Notes: a model not told the origin generated them from the sequence alone. Positions 1-8,452 are shown, numbered from the stretch's first letter. The stretch: DNA of 24,067 bases from a virus (IMGVR_UViG_3300024967_000008:1-24067), one strand, 5' to 3'. Numbers and translations: made by a program.

Positions 1-532
1 ATGCTTGCAGTCCTGACTTAATGGATTGTGCAAGAGGCGCAACAATAGGCGGCGGTGACAATTCTTTTGCCTTATCAACCACTGCATCTGTCATGCCATA
101 TTCGTTTGGTCGTTGCATCCCTAGTGATGCGGCAATCGTATTAGCACCGGCATCCAATACTGGTGCAACGTATTTTGCGGCATTCACACCGGCTCTTTGC
201 GCCACATTAACCGGCGCATAAGCTGCGATCGTTTTTGCCACGGGCGAGTTGATCACGTCCGGTGCAGACACGTCAGGCAATACATTTGGCTTCTGCCCAA
301 CTAAAGGCTGTACGTTCACGTCCGGCATACTAGGCACGTTCATCGGCGGCGTATAGTTGACTTGGTGGAAGCCTGCAGGCTGTACCGGCGCTTTGGCTGG
401 TGTCTGCGGAATCGGCAACGTAGCGCGTACCGGTGAAGCCTTCATTGGCTGTGGTGTCGGCATTACATAGTCAGCAATAGACTTTGCATTCGGGTCGTTT
501 TTAGGTTCTTGCAAGTAATCAAGTTGTGCCAT
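1..532 (-). CDS. Pro-rich phage virion-associated protein, 3' end beyond window
   Basis: The reading frame opens at an ATG with AGGA about 8 bases upstream. It continues without a stop for 177 codons and leaves the window at the left edge, so the C-terminus is missing. I do not recognise a family. The visible part starts MAQLDYLQEPKNDPNAKSIA and is rich in Pro, Val and Ala. It carries motifs such as PSMPDV and LPDV that resemble the PDAP motifs of the gene just upstream in transcription. A more hydrophobic, Ala-rich stretch follows (residues about 100-140). It begins 12 bases after the stop of the helical 639-aa virion protein and is almost surely co-transcribed with it. By position it could be a tail-tip, internal or ejection protein. 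That is inference from neighbours, not from a motif. Confidence 0.75.
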   Translation of the reverse strand, partial: MAQLDYLQEPKNDPNAKSIADYVMPTPQPMKASPVRATLPIPQTPAKAPVQPAGFHQVNYTPPMNVPSMPDVNVQPLVGQKPNVLPDVSAPDVINSPVAKTIAAYAPVNVAQRAGVNAAKYVAPVLDAGANTIAASLGMQRPNEYGMTDAVVDKAKELSPPPIVAPLAQSIKSGLQA

Positions 533-544
533 GATAGTGTCCTA

Positions 545-2464
545 TTAAGCTGTATGACGATATTCGTGTTGTTCAGAGAATGAAGTGCTATTGTTAGTAG
601 TTTCACTGGTGTTATTTGCTTCGGAACTGCTGATAGAAGCGCCTTCGCTGTATGAGGTAGAACCAGAAAGGTTGACTGCAGACAAGGCAGAAGCGGCAAG
701 CTGTGCTGATACCTGTGCGCCTGATTTCATGCTCTCGATCAGCAATTCCACGGCTTTCATGAGTTTGGTCACATTGGCTTGTGCGGCCTGTACCTGAATA
801 CCTGCTTCACCTAGCACGTACTGCACATCAGAACGGTAAATATCTGCTTCGGCAGATGCGCGTGCGCTTTCGGCAGACGCAATCGAGGCAAACACACGGC
901 CTTCGGTTTCAAAGTTTTTATTCAGTGAAGCCAAGCGTGAAGATTCTGCTGTCACCAGTTTTTCATAGGCGCTGACACGGCTTTCAAACAGTTTCAATGG
1001 AATTTCTTGCTGTGTTTTCACCTGTGCTTCATGTTCGGCTACTCGCGCACCGGTCAAGGCTGCGTAACCATCCACTTGTGATTTGTAAGCATCGGCCTGT
1101 ACTTTGAATACATCGGCTTTACTCACTTGGGCTTTGACTTGTGTGGCAAAACCTTCGTACTCGGTCGCTTTTGCGCGCACAAGTTCGCCGTAGGCTTGGA
1201 TTTGCGCAGCAAACTGCTCAATGTAATTGCGGTTAATGCCTGATTTTGCGGTGGCGGCATCGACCTGGGCTTTATAAATCTCAATATTAGCGAGTACGCC
1301 CTGCAAAGTAGCCTTGTACATTTCTACTTGCTGCACATTCAGATCACCAATAAGTTTTTGGCCTTCCAGTTCGGCTTTATAAATCTCAAGTTTGCTTAGT
1401 TCGGCATCAATGCGTTGCTTCCAGACTTGGGCTTTGATAGAAAAGGCTTGTGCTTTGGCGTTATAGCCGGAAACGGTGGCTTGATACAGGTCAATACCTG
1501 CGCGTAAAGTAGCAAATGCCACTTCATAAGCGCGTTGTGCGACTTGATTTGCATACGTCAGTAATTGGCCTTCAAGCTGTACACCTGTTGTCACCGCAAA
1601 TTGCCTATTTTGTTGTTCCAAGTCTGCTTGTTTAAGCATGACCTCACGAGAAAGTCCACTGTCTTTGTTCGCCGCATCTTGCATTGCGAGTTGAATTGCA
1701 GTCTGCATTGCGCCTTGTGGTACGGCAAAGCCACGGCCTGCCATATTGCTGCGGATAGTATCAATGGCACGGGTGGCGCTTAAATCCTCACGTTCACGCG
1801 CACGATCCCAAATACCTTGTTCTACGGCAGGGTCTAAACCTGTCGCTGCACCGTTCACCCATTCAGTTAAAAACGCTTTCAGGCCGTCTAATAAAGTGCT
1901 TGAATAGGCAGGTTCAACAAAAGTAAATGTGCCGCTTGGTGGGCTGGCTAGGTCGTCCAGCGTGTCGTTAAAATCAGCAATGGTGAGTACCGGTGCGTCA
2001 GGCAAATTGATAGCAAACGCACTTGGTACAGACGGCAAAGTAATGGTCGGCGCATCCGGCATGACAATCGCATCCAGTTCCGGTGCGGTTGGAATAATTG
2101 CGCTTAATGCGGTAGGCGGTGTGATATTGAGATCAATATCCGGCAAGTCTGCAGTGAATACCGGTGCATCAGGAATGGTCAATGCGCTTACATCGGTCAG
2201 TGTCGGTTCTGTCGGCGCTGCCGGAAAGTCTGTATTCAAGTCCGGCGCAACCGGTGCATCTGGTAAAGTAACCGGTGTGATTGAGGTTGATACCGGCAAT
2301 ACATCAACGGTAATATCAGGAATATCCAGTAATTGATTACCGGCGTTTTCAATTTCACCTAAGAAACTGGTGGCCTCGCTATAGGAAGTAGAGGCATAGG
2401 TCTGTGCTTGCGCCCATCCTGCCTGCACTAAACTATTCGCGTCACCTGTTAATCCGATTGCCAT
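545..2464 (-). CDS. Long helical phage virion protein with PDAP repeats
   Basis: This 639-aa protein has three zones. The first (residues about 45-160) is rich in Pro and Asp, with PDAP at about 68, 98, 136 and 155. The second is a long, nearly Pro-free helical zone (about 190-590), rich in Ala, Gln, Glu and Lys, with short repeating phrases such as LEIYKAELEG and IEIYKAQVDA, as expected of coiled coil. The last is a Ser/Asn-rich tail (about 595-639). An AAGGAG site precedes the ATG, and a terminator lies 22 bases upstream. No enzyme motif or signal peptide is visible. Long helical proteins at this place in short-tailed phages are often tail-tube or ejected internal proteins, or fibres. Which of these it is cannot be decided here. 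The structural assignment rests on composition and context. Confidence 0.8.
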   Translation of the reverse strand: MAIGLTGDANSLVQAGWAQAQTYASTSYSEATSFLGEIENAGNQLLDIPDITVDVLPVSTSITPVTLPDAPVAPDLNTDFPAAPTEPTLTDVSALTIPDAPVFTADLPDIDLNITPPTALSAIIPTAPELDAIVMPDAPTITLPSVPSAFAINLPDAPVLTIADFNDTLDDLASPPSGTFTFVEPAYSSTLLDGLKAFLTEWVNGAATGLDPAVEQGIWDRAREREDLSATRAIDTIRSNMAGRGFAVPQGAMQTAIQLAMQDAANKDSGLSREVMLKQADLEQQNRQFAVTTGVQLEGQLLTYANQVAQRAYEVAFATLRAGIDLYQATVSGYNAKAQAFSIKAQVWKQRIDAELSKLEIYKAELEGQKLIGDLNVQQVEMYKATLQGVLANIEIYKAQVDAATAKSGINRNYIEQFAAQIQAYGELVRAKATEYEGFATQVKAQVSKADVFKVQADAYKSQVDGYAALTGARVAEHEAQVKTQQEIPLKLFESRVSAYEKLVTAESSRLASLNKNFETEGRVFASIASAESARASAEADIYRSDVQYVLGEAGIQVQAAQANVTKLMKAVELLIESMKSGAQVSAQLAASALSAVNLSGSTSYSEGASISSSEANNTSETTNNSTSFSEQHEYRHTA

Positions 2465-2486
2465 GTGTTACTCCTTCAATGGGCGT

Positions 2487-2509
2487 AAAAAAACCGCCGG
2501 TGGGCGGTT
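2487..2509 (-). terminator. Intrinsic terminator, CCGCC/GGCGG type
   Basis: Read on the minus strand, AACCGCC pairs with GGCGGTT across a 4-base loop, and the run continues into seven T in total. It lies between the 481-aa protein and the 639-aa protein. It ends 22 bases before the next start codon, leaving room for a ribosome site but not a promoter. The stem is nearly the same as those at 5983, 6013 and 11281. Confidence 0.85.
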
Positions 2510-2527
2510 GTATTGTTTGTTTAGTAT

Positions 2528-3973
2528 TTAGTTGTCAGTCCATGACAAAGCGTAGATGGAATTTCTGCGCTGGTAATAGTCTGCGTCATCCTTGTAATGC
2601 ACAAAAAAGTCGCTATACATCGGGAACTGCTTGATACGGGTTAGTTGTATGGTGTCGGTATTGAACTTGAACAAGTCGCCGTTTTCTGCCGCGATCAGAA
2701 TTTCCGCATCATTGACTACCGGTACTGGCTGCGTTTTATAATCAAACTCGGTTTCTACCTTGCCGAATATTGGCAAAATAAAGCCATATCCTTTCAGTAC
2801 ATCGCCGTTTGAAAATGGTTTCGTTTCTGAATATCCGGTCAATGACTGAACGCCACCATTCGCAAGCGCCGTATCTGTCTTAGTGTCCATCACCACATAG
2901 TTAAATTCATTGGCAAATAGCGCCTTGCCATTCATGGCAATAGAGGCATGAATATAGGTTGCGTCCATAAATGGCGTGCCGAAGGAATTATCAATATGAT
3001 CAAGGTTGTACTTGCTGTTCAATGCTTCATTTTTATACGGTGATTTCACCACCTCTGCTGAATATGTCGGGTCAACTTCAAGGCTGAATCTAATGTAAGC
3101 ATAAAAGTCTTTACTATCATTGGCTACGCCGGTTGCGCCCAGGTAATACTTGTCATTAGATGGCGGTGCAATTTCGCTGTTGGGGGAATAATTAACTGCC
3201 GTTCCATTGGCAATATCCACTTCCACCACGCCTGCAGCACTAGAACTATTGTTATGAAAGAAATAGGCGGTTGTGCCGTTATTCACGCCGGACATATTTT
3301 GTATGCCTAGCGCTCGATTCACTGCCACATCAAACACGACTGCACCGTCTTTTGAAATCATGACGGCTCTTGGCGTATTAAAGCCCATCACATACAAAAG
3401 CCCTCGGCTGGTAATGGTCACTGCCGCATTAATGCTGACATTGACGGAATACAAATACACGGCACTATCTTCACCGGTATCAATATTTCTTCGTCTAATC
3501 TGCAAGCCGGTGGTCAATGGGTCGGTAGGGTTAAATATTGCATAGAATAAATAACCTTCGTAAAACGCTTCTGCGGTTATTCCATTTTCTGCAGCAACGG
3601 TAAATGCCCTGCCGGTTGCAACAATATTGGTATCGTACTCGGTGAACGTGTATGAAGTGGTGGTTAAAGGCCATGGTGGATTTAAAGTTTTCACCCATAA
3701 GGTTGCTTCATTGGTATAGCTATACATAGGCGTAACCTCTTGCGCCAACACAGCCATACCGGTTTTCAGGCTGATTCTGATTTCATCCTGACCAAAAATT
3801 GATGACACCACAATGCGCACACCATTCTGCAGGTCTTTCGTCCAACTTAATTGCTTGATGCCGCCCATCTGCATGATGTTTTTCATTTCACCCAGAATCT
3901 TGCGGCCTATCCCAATATAAGGGTCGGCTTCCTTACCGGACAGCCTGCGTCTGACTACGCCTAGTTCTTTCAT
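2528..3973 (-). CDS. Phage virion/tail protein of unknown fold
   Basis: This 481-aa protein has no family I can name with confidence. The first 60 residues are basic and mixed (MKELGVVRRRLSGKEADPYI). The rest alternates short hydrophobic and polar stretches typical of beta structure, with many Tyr, Asn, Thr and Val and repeated phrases of the type GLLYVMGF and DGAVVFDVAV that suggest propeller-like blades. No signal peptide or transmembrane segment is evident. Its ATG overlaps the stop of the preceding gene as ATGA, so the two are probably translationally coupled, and their products may work together in the tail. A terminator follows it. A receptor-facing or tail-hub role is possible but only inferred from its place among tail genes. 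Confidence 0.75.
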   Translation of the reverse strand: MKELGVVRRRLSGKEADPYIGIGRKILGEMKNIMQMGGIKQLSWTKDLQNGVRIVVSSIFGQDEIRISLKTGMAVLAQEVTPMYSYTNEATLWVKTLNPPWPLTTTSYTFTEYDTNIVATGRAFTVAAENGITAEAFYEGYLFYAIFNPTDPLTTGLQIRRRNIDTGEDSAVYLYSVNVSINAAVTITSRGLLYVMGFNTPRAVMISKDGAVVFDVAVNRALGIQNMSGVNNGTTAYFFHNNSSSAAGVVEVDIANGTAVNYSPNSEIAPPSNDKYYLGATGVANDSKDFYAYIRFSLEVDPTYSAEVVKSPYKNEALNSKYNLDHIDNSFGTPFMDATYIHASIAMNGKALFANEFNYVVMDTKTDTALANGGVQSLTGYSETKPFSNGDVLKGYGFILPIFGKVETEFDYKTQPVPVVNDAEILIAAENGDLFKFNTDTIQLTRIKQFPMYSDFFVHYKDDADYYQRRNSIYALSWTDN

Positions 3974-5121
3974 AGTTTGCGGCTCAACGGGATAGGTTCA
4001 GTCGAAATGCTGTTCAGTTCAAAGTCTGCGCCGACACCTTCAAGACTGATCTGCCAATGACGCGCTTTAAGCCCACGCCCTAGTTTCAGGCGGTTGTTAT
4101 AGATGCCGTCCTTGCCGGTTGCGTCCAGTTCATATAGAAACTGTTCGTCATCATCCAAAGTCACGGTCACGGTCAAATTGCCATTACTGCGGTAGTTAAA
4201 ATACAGTTCATGTACCCGTTTTAACTGTGCGCTATCAAAATCAAAGATGCCCAGGCTAACGTTAGTTGTAATATCCTCAGTGTCATCCAGCGTGCCGGAT
4301 AGCGCATAAATACCGCCATCACCTGCTGCAAGTGCTGTGCCGTTAAACATGGTCATCGAATTGAAATTGAAGTTGGAATAACTGGTCAAGCCTGCGGTAT
4401 TGGTATTGAGCGTGTAGATATTATAAGTATCGTTGTCGTTACTGGCGTACCCATTGGCGAGTAATTGCAAGGCTGGCAGGCTGATAGTTGTCGTGCCTAA
4501 ACTGTTGGCTGCGCCTTCGGTGGCGAGTGTGAAACTTGGTAAACTGAATGCGCTTTCACCGTCTGCGCCGTTTTCACCATCGGCTGTTATGCCATATTTT
4601 GCTAACGTGCGTGCGAGTGTGCCAACTGTACCGCCGTTACCTTCGGCAACAATTACCAGTGCGCCGGTAGATATGCTGGCGCTACCTAAGTTTTCTGTAC
4701 TGGAAAATGCGGATAATAATAAGGCAGGAATCTGGCGGTTGAATGTGCCGTTTGTGCCATTCAGTCCTGAACCGCTAATGCTTAATTTTGGTAGCGAGAA
4801 CGCCGCAAACGAATCAGAATAGGCGCTAATACTGATAACGGGTAGGCTAATACTGGCGCTGCCTGATACTTCGGTGACACCGGTAGCCAATAAGGTATAG
4901 GCCGGTAAATCTTTTTCAATGTGCGTGCCGTCAGTATTCGTACCGCCAACACCGCTTGCCGCTATGGTAATAGCCGGTAATGAGGCGTAATAATCGGTAG
5001 CTTCAAGTGATAATGCCGGTAGCGATACACTGGCTGTACCATCCCCTGCAATCGGGGTATTAGGGGCTGAAATCCCTAATAATAACTTTGGTAATAAAAT
5101 TGCTGCCGCACCGTTTGACAT
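3970..5121 (-). CDS. Phage structural protein with LPALxL-type repeats
   Basis: This 383-aa protein starts at an ATG with GGAG six bases upstream. Residues about 1-225 consist of imperfect repeats of roughly 30-40 residues. Each holds a core such as LPALSL, LPAYTL, LPVISI, LPKLSI, IPALLL, LPSFTL or LPALQL, followed by an A-x-G turn and a Gly/Thr/Asn-rich linker. This looks like a fibrous or beta-solenoid rod. The C-terminal 140 residues are a different beta-rich domain that ends GRGLKARHWQISLEGVGADF followed by a basic tail. From memory, similar endings (RHWQ...GADF) occur in tail-associated proteins of other phages. The stop overlaps the next start by four bases. Likely a tail or spike-base component; no catalytic motif is seen. 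Confidence 0.8.
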   Translation of the reverse strand: MSNGAAAILLPKLLLGISAPNTPIAGDGTASVSLPALSLEATDYYASLPAITIAASGVGGTNTDGTHIEKDLPAYTLLATGVTEVSGSASISLPVISISAYSDSFAAFSLPKLSISGSGLNGTNGTFNRQIPALLLSAFSSTENLGSASISTGALVIVAEGNGGTVGTLARTLAKYGITADGENGADGESAFSLPSFTLATEGAANSLGTTTISLPALQLLANGYASNDNDTYNIYTLNTNTAGLTSYSNFNFNSMTMFNGTALAAGDGGIYALSGTLDDTEDITTNVSLGIFDFDSAQLKRVHELYFNYRSNGNLTVTVTLDDDEQFLYELDATGKDGIYNNRLKLGRGLKARHWQISLEGVGADFELNSISTEPIPLSRKL

Positions 5122-5148
5122 AAATCACTCCATGAAAGTTGAAACAGT

Positions 5149-5165
5149 GAGCGCACGAAGCGCCC
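5149..5165 (-). terminator. Weak hairpin, possible terminator
   Basis: On the minus strand GGGCGC pairs with GCGCTC (one G-U pair) around a 5-base loop containing TTCG. Only a short, broken T-run follows (ACTGTTTCAACTTT), so termination would be weak. It sits between two structural genes, 27 bases upstream of the next start codon. Confidence 0.35.
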
Positions 5166-5187
5166 ACCTACTGCATGAACTGCTTTA

Positions 5188-5964
5188 TTAACTGGCTGGC
5201 AACGTAATTGCGAAGCCGGAAATGGTTTGTGTTGCTGTCGCGGCAATCGCGGTAGAAGTCAGGTTTAAATCTGAACCGCTAGTGCTGATTGACATATCAA
5301 TACGCACCTGGCTATCGGTAGAATCTGCCGCACCGGAATCCGCTACCGCACCGACAAAACGTGCCCAACCTGCCGTACCACTGGCTGCTGCCACGCCTGA
5401 CCACGTTTGTGCATCATCTTTACTCAATACACCACTGGAAGATGCACCAAACTTGAGGCCATTGACTGCGGTCACGCCACTTGCCATGTTGCCGTATGAA
5501 CCGGTAATCGTTGTGAATGTGCCTGATACCACTAAGCCGTTAGCTTCTGCACCTGCGCCACGCGCTGCGGTAATGTTGATCACACCTGAACCACCGGTAG
5601 AGGCTTTGTATTTTGGGCTGGTTGATGCCTTGTTGATTGCAGTAATGCAATCCAAAGCGGTTTGTGCTAGTGACGTATTGAATGACACGGCAGAGGGCAG
5701 AATATCCACGCCGTCCACGGTAATCGTATCGACTGAACCAGATGCACCGGTTGAAAGTGTGACTGTGCCGACTGCCAACACTTCTGCGGTATGTGACGCG
5801 CTTGCTGCCGTATAAGTGCAAAGCAATGTACCTGATGGTGCGGTTTCTGGGGTTGCAGGCTGTGCGCCTGAATAAACCAGCAATTTACCACCTTGCAAAG
5901 CGTGTTTGAGTGAACCTTGCTCGTTGACATAATTGCGTAGCGCGTTGGATAAACGTACTGTCAT
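5188..5964 (-). CDS. Conserved phage structural protein, Ala/Ser/Thr-rich
   Basis: This 258-aa protein has its start at MTVRLSNALRNY, preceded by AAGGAAA. The frame stays open 42 codons further upstream, but that extension would run through two tandem terminators, so I reject it. The N-terminal segment LKHALQGGKLLVYSGAQPAT resembles, from memory, the start of structural proteins in many tailed phages. The middle has a Gly/Ala/Ser-rich segment with VDGVDILP, then QTWSGVAAASGTAGWARFVG, and the end is beta-rich (TATQTISGFAITLP). There is no enzyme signature. It lies between the beta-rich completion protein and the LPALxL repeat protein, so a tail or head-tail junction role is likely. The exact function is unknown. 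Confidence 0.8.
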   Translation of the reverse strand: MTVRLSNALRNYVNEQGSLKHALQGGKLLVYSGAQPATPETAPSGTLLCTYTAASASHTAEVLAVGTVTLSTGASGSVDTITVDGVDILPSAVSFNTSLAQTALDCITAINKASTSPKYKASTGGSGVINITAARGAGAEANGLVVSGTFTTITGSYGNMASGVTAVNGLKFGASSSGVLSKDDAQTWSGVAAASGTAGWARFVGAVADSGAADSTDSQVRIDMSISTSGSDLNLTSTAIAATATQTISGFAITLPAS

Positions 5965-5982
5965 GATCGTTTCCTTAAAATG

Positions 5983-6003
5983 AAAAAACCGCCAAGCGGC
6001 GGT
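5983..6003 (-). terminator. Intrinsic terminator, second of a tandem pair
   Basis: On the minus strand ACCGCC pairs with GGCGGT around a 4-base loop (GCTT) and continues into a run of six T. It follows the similar hairpin at 6013-6036 by nine bases. It ends 18 bases before the ATG of the downstream gene, a space filled by the AAGGAAA ribosome site. Confidence 0.85.
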
Positions 6004-6012
6004 CAATAGACG

Positions 6013-6036
6013 AAAAAAAACCGCCAAACGGCGGTT
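6013..6036 (-). terminator. Intrinsic terminator, first of a tandem pair
   Basis: On the minus strand AACCGCC pairs with GGCGGTT around GTTT and runs into eight T in a row. It begins about 16 bases after the stop codon of the 393-aa structural gene. It shares its stem with the hairpins at 2487, 5983 and 11281. Confidence 0.88.
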
Positions 6037-6052
6037 GCTAGAACTGGTCGTG

Positions 6053-7234
6053 CTAACTGCGTAAAACGGTAATGTACTGGTCAATACCATTGACGGTGCG
6101 GAATAATGCCGCGCCTTCGTTGGCCTTGCCTATGGTGTAACGGTCTAGGGTTAAATCAATGATTGTGCCGCCGCTGATGCCAACCACAATACCGGCGTGT
6201 GAAGTCCATACTGGCACGCTTTGTTTTGCTACATTGTCCAAGCCCTTGACCTGATTACTGGAAACATAAGTCAATGTACCTTTGACGACACCGACATTGG
6301 CTTTGGTGATTAACTGCATCTGATCCGGCTGCGTACCGGCTAAAAAGTAAGTTTCGGTTTCTGTACCGACAAACAAGCCGTCCTGTACCGGTGCAATCAT
6401 GGTAATGGCACTGGTAAAGCCAAAGTAATCGCGTAAATCAAACAGTTCGTAACCAAAGCCTTTTGAGTAAAATAGCCACTGGTTCTGTGCAACATACATT
6501 CGGCCTTGAAAATAACGGACTAACTGTCCGGATGGCGCGTGCTGGCAGAATTGGGTATCTAACGGGGTGCGCACTATGCCGCCATTGTAATTAGCGCTCG
6601 TTGTTTCGTTCGCCAATACCAATGCACGATATAACACCTCGCCATTCGCTTCTGTCAGGTAAATAACCTTGTGGGTCACTGTCGGATCAGGCGATACCGG
6701 TATATCACTAAATGTGATTGCGCCTGTTGTAATCTCGATTTTGTCTGCGATTCCCGTACCTGATTCCTGCCCGTCCTCGCGCAAATACGTTAAAGCATAC
6801 TGATAAGTACCGGCAAACATATCGCCATAAGCAGCGGTTGCCAATGGTTGAAATACTGGCGGCACAATGCCCCATGTGCGATTGCCGTTACTGGTATAAA
6901 TGCCGGTCTGCGTGCCGTTGCTGTAATAAATCTTACTGTCCACCTCGTCATAACTCATGACAAGGCCACTGCTTAAATCGCTGCGTACCGTCACGCTACC
7001 GACTAAATCGCTGTTCAAACGTTTCAGGTTTGCGCCTTGCACATACAGGCAAATATCGCCATGCGCCCATAATGAATGCACGGCAGCGGTAATTTTCTTC
7101 ACATAACCGTCACGGCTCAATAGCTTGCCGCTATTGTCCAGATTGACATTGGTTGCGACTTCTAAATCTGCAGGCGCAAAGCGTTCTGCGCTTACATCAT
7201 TGCGTAAGCCTGCAAATGCTTTGAAGTCAGCCAT
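6053..7234 (-). CDS. Beta-rich phage head-completion or tail-hub protein
   Basis: This 393-aa protein begins MADFKAFAGLRNDVSAERFA. The next segment, NVNLDNSGKLLSRDGYVKKI, followed by HSLWAHGD, is a pattern I associate with phage structural proteins near the portal vertex. Repeated short blades (YFLAGTQPDQMQ, GLFVGTETETYF, WLFYSKGFGYELF) suggest a beta-propeller. By architecture and gene order it could play the part of P22 gp10, which helps seal the packaged head, but I cannot show sequence homology. The ATG overlaps the stop of the adaptor gene (TAATG), indicating translational coupling, with GGGG just upstream as ribosome site. Two tandem terminators follow its stop. Confidence 0.78.
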   Translation of the reverse strand: MADFKAFAGLRNDVSAERFAPADLEVATNVNLDNSGKLLSRDGYVKKITAAVHSLWAHGDICLYVQGANLKRLNSDLVGSVTVRSDLSSGLVMSYDEVDSKIYYSNGTQTGIYTSNGNRTWGIVPPVFQPLATAAYGDMFAGTYQYALTYLREDGQESGTGIADKIEITTGAITFSDIPVSPDPTVTHKVIYLTEANGEVLYRALVLANETTSANYNGGIVRTPLDTQFCQHAPSGQLVRYFQGRMYVAQNQWLFYSKGFGYELFDLRDYFGFTSAITMIAPVQDGLFVGTETETYFLAGTQPDQMQLITKANVGVVKGTLTYVSSNQVKGLDNVAKQSVPVWTSHAGIVVGISGGTIIDLTLDRYTIGKANEGAALFRTVNGIDQYITVLRS

Positions 7235-7896
7235 TAATACACCCCATTAAAGTCATCGCCCATCTGTTCGCGTGCAATCCATTCTTCATCCACGGCAGAA
7301 CTGCGTTTGCCAAAGACTGATTCAAATAAGGCCAGATTCTTCATTGCCTTATCTTCATTCATGGTTTCTGTGTCTTGCTTCATGTAAGCACGGTGCATGA
7401 TCCAGTAGCGTAAATTGCGGTGAAAGCGTGCATGGATTTCCGGTGTATCGTCCATTGCATTCATATCGGTCAATGGCATACGGATGACTGTCAGATTCAG
7501 CGTGTCATTGACTAATGGTTTAGGATATAAACGGATTTTGCCGGTTTCATAGTCGGTCACAAACAATTGCGGCGTACCGGTTTCTGTTTCCCATCCGACC
7601 ACGGCATTATCCAAGTCACGCATCTGCGCACGGCCTAACTTCATATCGTCTAGTGCTAACTTGGCACGGCGAATGAATACGACACGGCTATCCAGCGTCA
7701 GCAACGGATTACCGGCAGTCACCGCAATCTGGGTCACTGCCGATGTGGTGGAATCAATCAATAAGCGTGCGCGAATACTGGCTTCGTTCTCGGCATCTAC
7801 GGCATATTCAATGAGTTCTTCATCTGACCATAGATTTTTACCAGTTGCATCATCCAGTTCATTGCGTACCAGTTCAATGATTTCGCGCAAGGTCAT
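7234..7896 (-). CDS. Phage head-tail adaptor protein
   Basis: This 220-aa protein has a helical N-terminus (MTLREIIELVRNELDDATGK) followed by LWSDEELIEYAVDAENEAS, a pattern typical of small phage adaptor or head-completion proteins that bind the portal ring. The middle is beta-rich with PQLFVTDYETGKIRLYPKP, and the C-terminus is again helical (NLRYWIMHRAYMKQD). From established knowledge, adaptors such as P22 gp4 form a ring below the portal. I assign the role from length, fold pattern and position between capsid and tail genes. The start lies two bases after the upstream stop and lacks a strong ribosome site, so it is probably coupled. Its stop overlaps the next ATG. Confidence 0.8.
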   Translation of the reverse strand: MTLREIIELVRNELDDATGKNLWSDEELIEYAVDAENEASIRARLLIDSTTSAVTQIAVTAGNPLLTLDSRVVFIRRAKLALDDMKLGRAQMRDLDNAVVGWETETGTPQLFVTDYETGKIRLYPKPLVNDTLNLTVIRMPLTDMNAMDDTPEIHARFHRNLRYWIMHRAYMKQDTETMNEDKAMKNLALFESVFGKRSSAVDEEWIAREQMGDDFNGVY

Positions 7897-7898
7897 GA

Positions 7899-8207
7899 TT
7901 ATTTACCGCCTGATAATGCTGCCAATTCATCTTCGGTCATGCCTGCTGCAGTTTCCGCATTGGTTTTTTCCGGCGCTACTTGTGCATCTGCAACAACTTC
8001 CGGTTCTGGTTCTTTTTCAACCACTGCGCCTGCTACCGGATTGCCGTCAAGGTCAACCTGATTGCCGTTAATGTCAAACAGGTCATCGCCTTGCTGGAAT
8101 TTAACCGCACCGCCGCCAATGACTTCATAAAAGGTTTTGCTACGGTCTAGTGTGCCGCTACTGACTACCGGTTTTTCTGCTTTGTCTGCTGGTTGTTTAC
8201 GTGCCAT
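7899..8207 (-). CDS. Small acidic phage protein, unknown function
   Basis: This 102-aa protein is unrecognised. It starts MARKQPADKAEKPVVSSG. It has a short folded-looking segment around KTFYEVIGGGAVKFQQGDDL and then NGNQVDLDGNPVAG, followed by an acidic Glu/Pro/Ala-rich tail that ends TEDELAALSGGK. I chose the ATG at 8207 because GGAG lies upstream, although 11 bases away. An in-frame ATG at 8243 overlaps the stop of the preceding gene (TAATG) and would add 12 residues; it has no ribosome site of its own but could work by coupling. It ends two bases before the adaptor start. Small proteins of this kind near the adaptor are often head-associated, but no function can be read here. Confidence 0.7.
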   Translation of the reverse strand: MARKQPADKAEKPVVSSGTLDRSKTFYEVIGGGAVKFQQGDDLFDINGNQVDLDGNPVAGAVVEKEPEPEVVADAQVAPEKTNAETAAGMTEDELAALSGGK

Positions 8208-8242
8208 GATGTTCATTACTCCGTGAGATTGATAAGTCAACA

Positions 8243-8452
8243 TTAGTCATCAGCATCAGGACGTGAATCGCTGTCTGATTCATGTGCCGCATCGCTCTGT
8301 GTGCTGGATTTGATACTGCCGCCATTGTCATATCCTTGCTGTAGGTTGCTGCCGTAAGTATCGGTAACGCCAGTATTCACGCCGCGATCAGGCATGGCCT
8401 TGTCATCGCCACGTACTACGCCAGAACCATCGTTTCTTGGAAAATTTTTCAT
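8243..8452 (-). CDS. Small polar, probably disordered phage protein
   Basis: This 69-aa protein starts at MKNFPRNDGSGVVRGDD with AAGGAG eight bases upstream. A longer frame with 10 more residues exists but would place the ribosome site inside the gene, so I reject it. The sequence is rich in Gly, Asp and Ser, ends in a Ser/Asp-rich stretch, and shows no hydrophobic core, so it is probably unstructured. No family is recognised. It is one of three consecutive short polar genes between the glycosyltransferase fusion and the adaptor. Confidence 0.65.
   Translation of the reverse strand: MKNFPRNDGSGVVRGDDKAMPDRGVNTGVTDTYGSNLQQGYDNGGSIKSSTQSDAAHESDSDSRPDADD

Noticed and set aside
1929-2336. Plus-strand open frame of 135 codons, Gly/Ser/Ala-rich
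   Set aside because: It is the mirror of the PDAP region of the 639-aa gene, and its repeats are explained by the sense protein.
4433-4822. Plus-strand open frame of 129 codons
   Set aside because: Antisense to the LPALxL repeats; no ribosome site and no domain.
5222-5815. Plus-strand open frame of 197 codons
   Set aside because: It is antisense to an Ala/Thr-rich structural gene, shows no recognisable domain, and every other gene runs the opposite way.
5965-6090. N-terminal extension of the 258-aa structural gene
   Set aside because: It would run through two terminator hairpins, and the strong ribosome site lies before the inner ATG.
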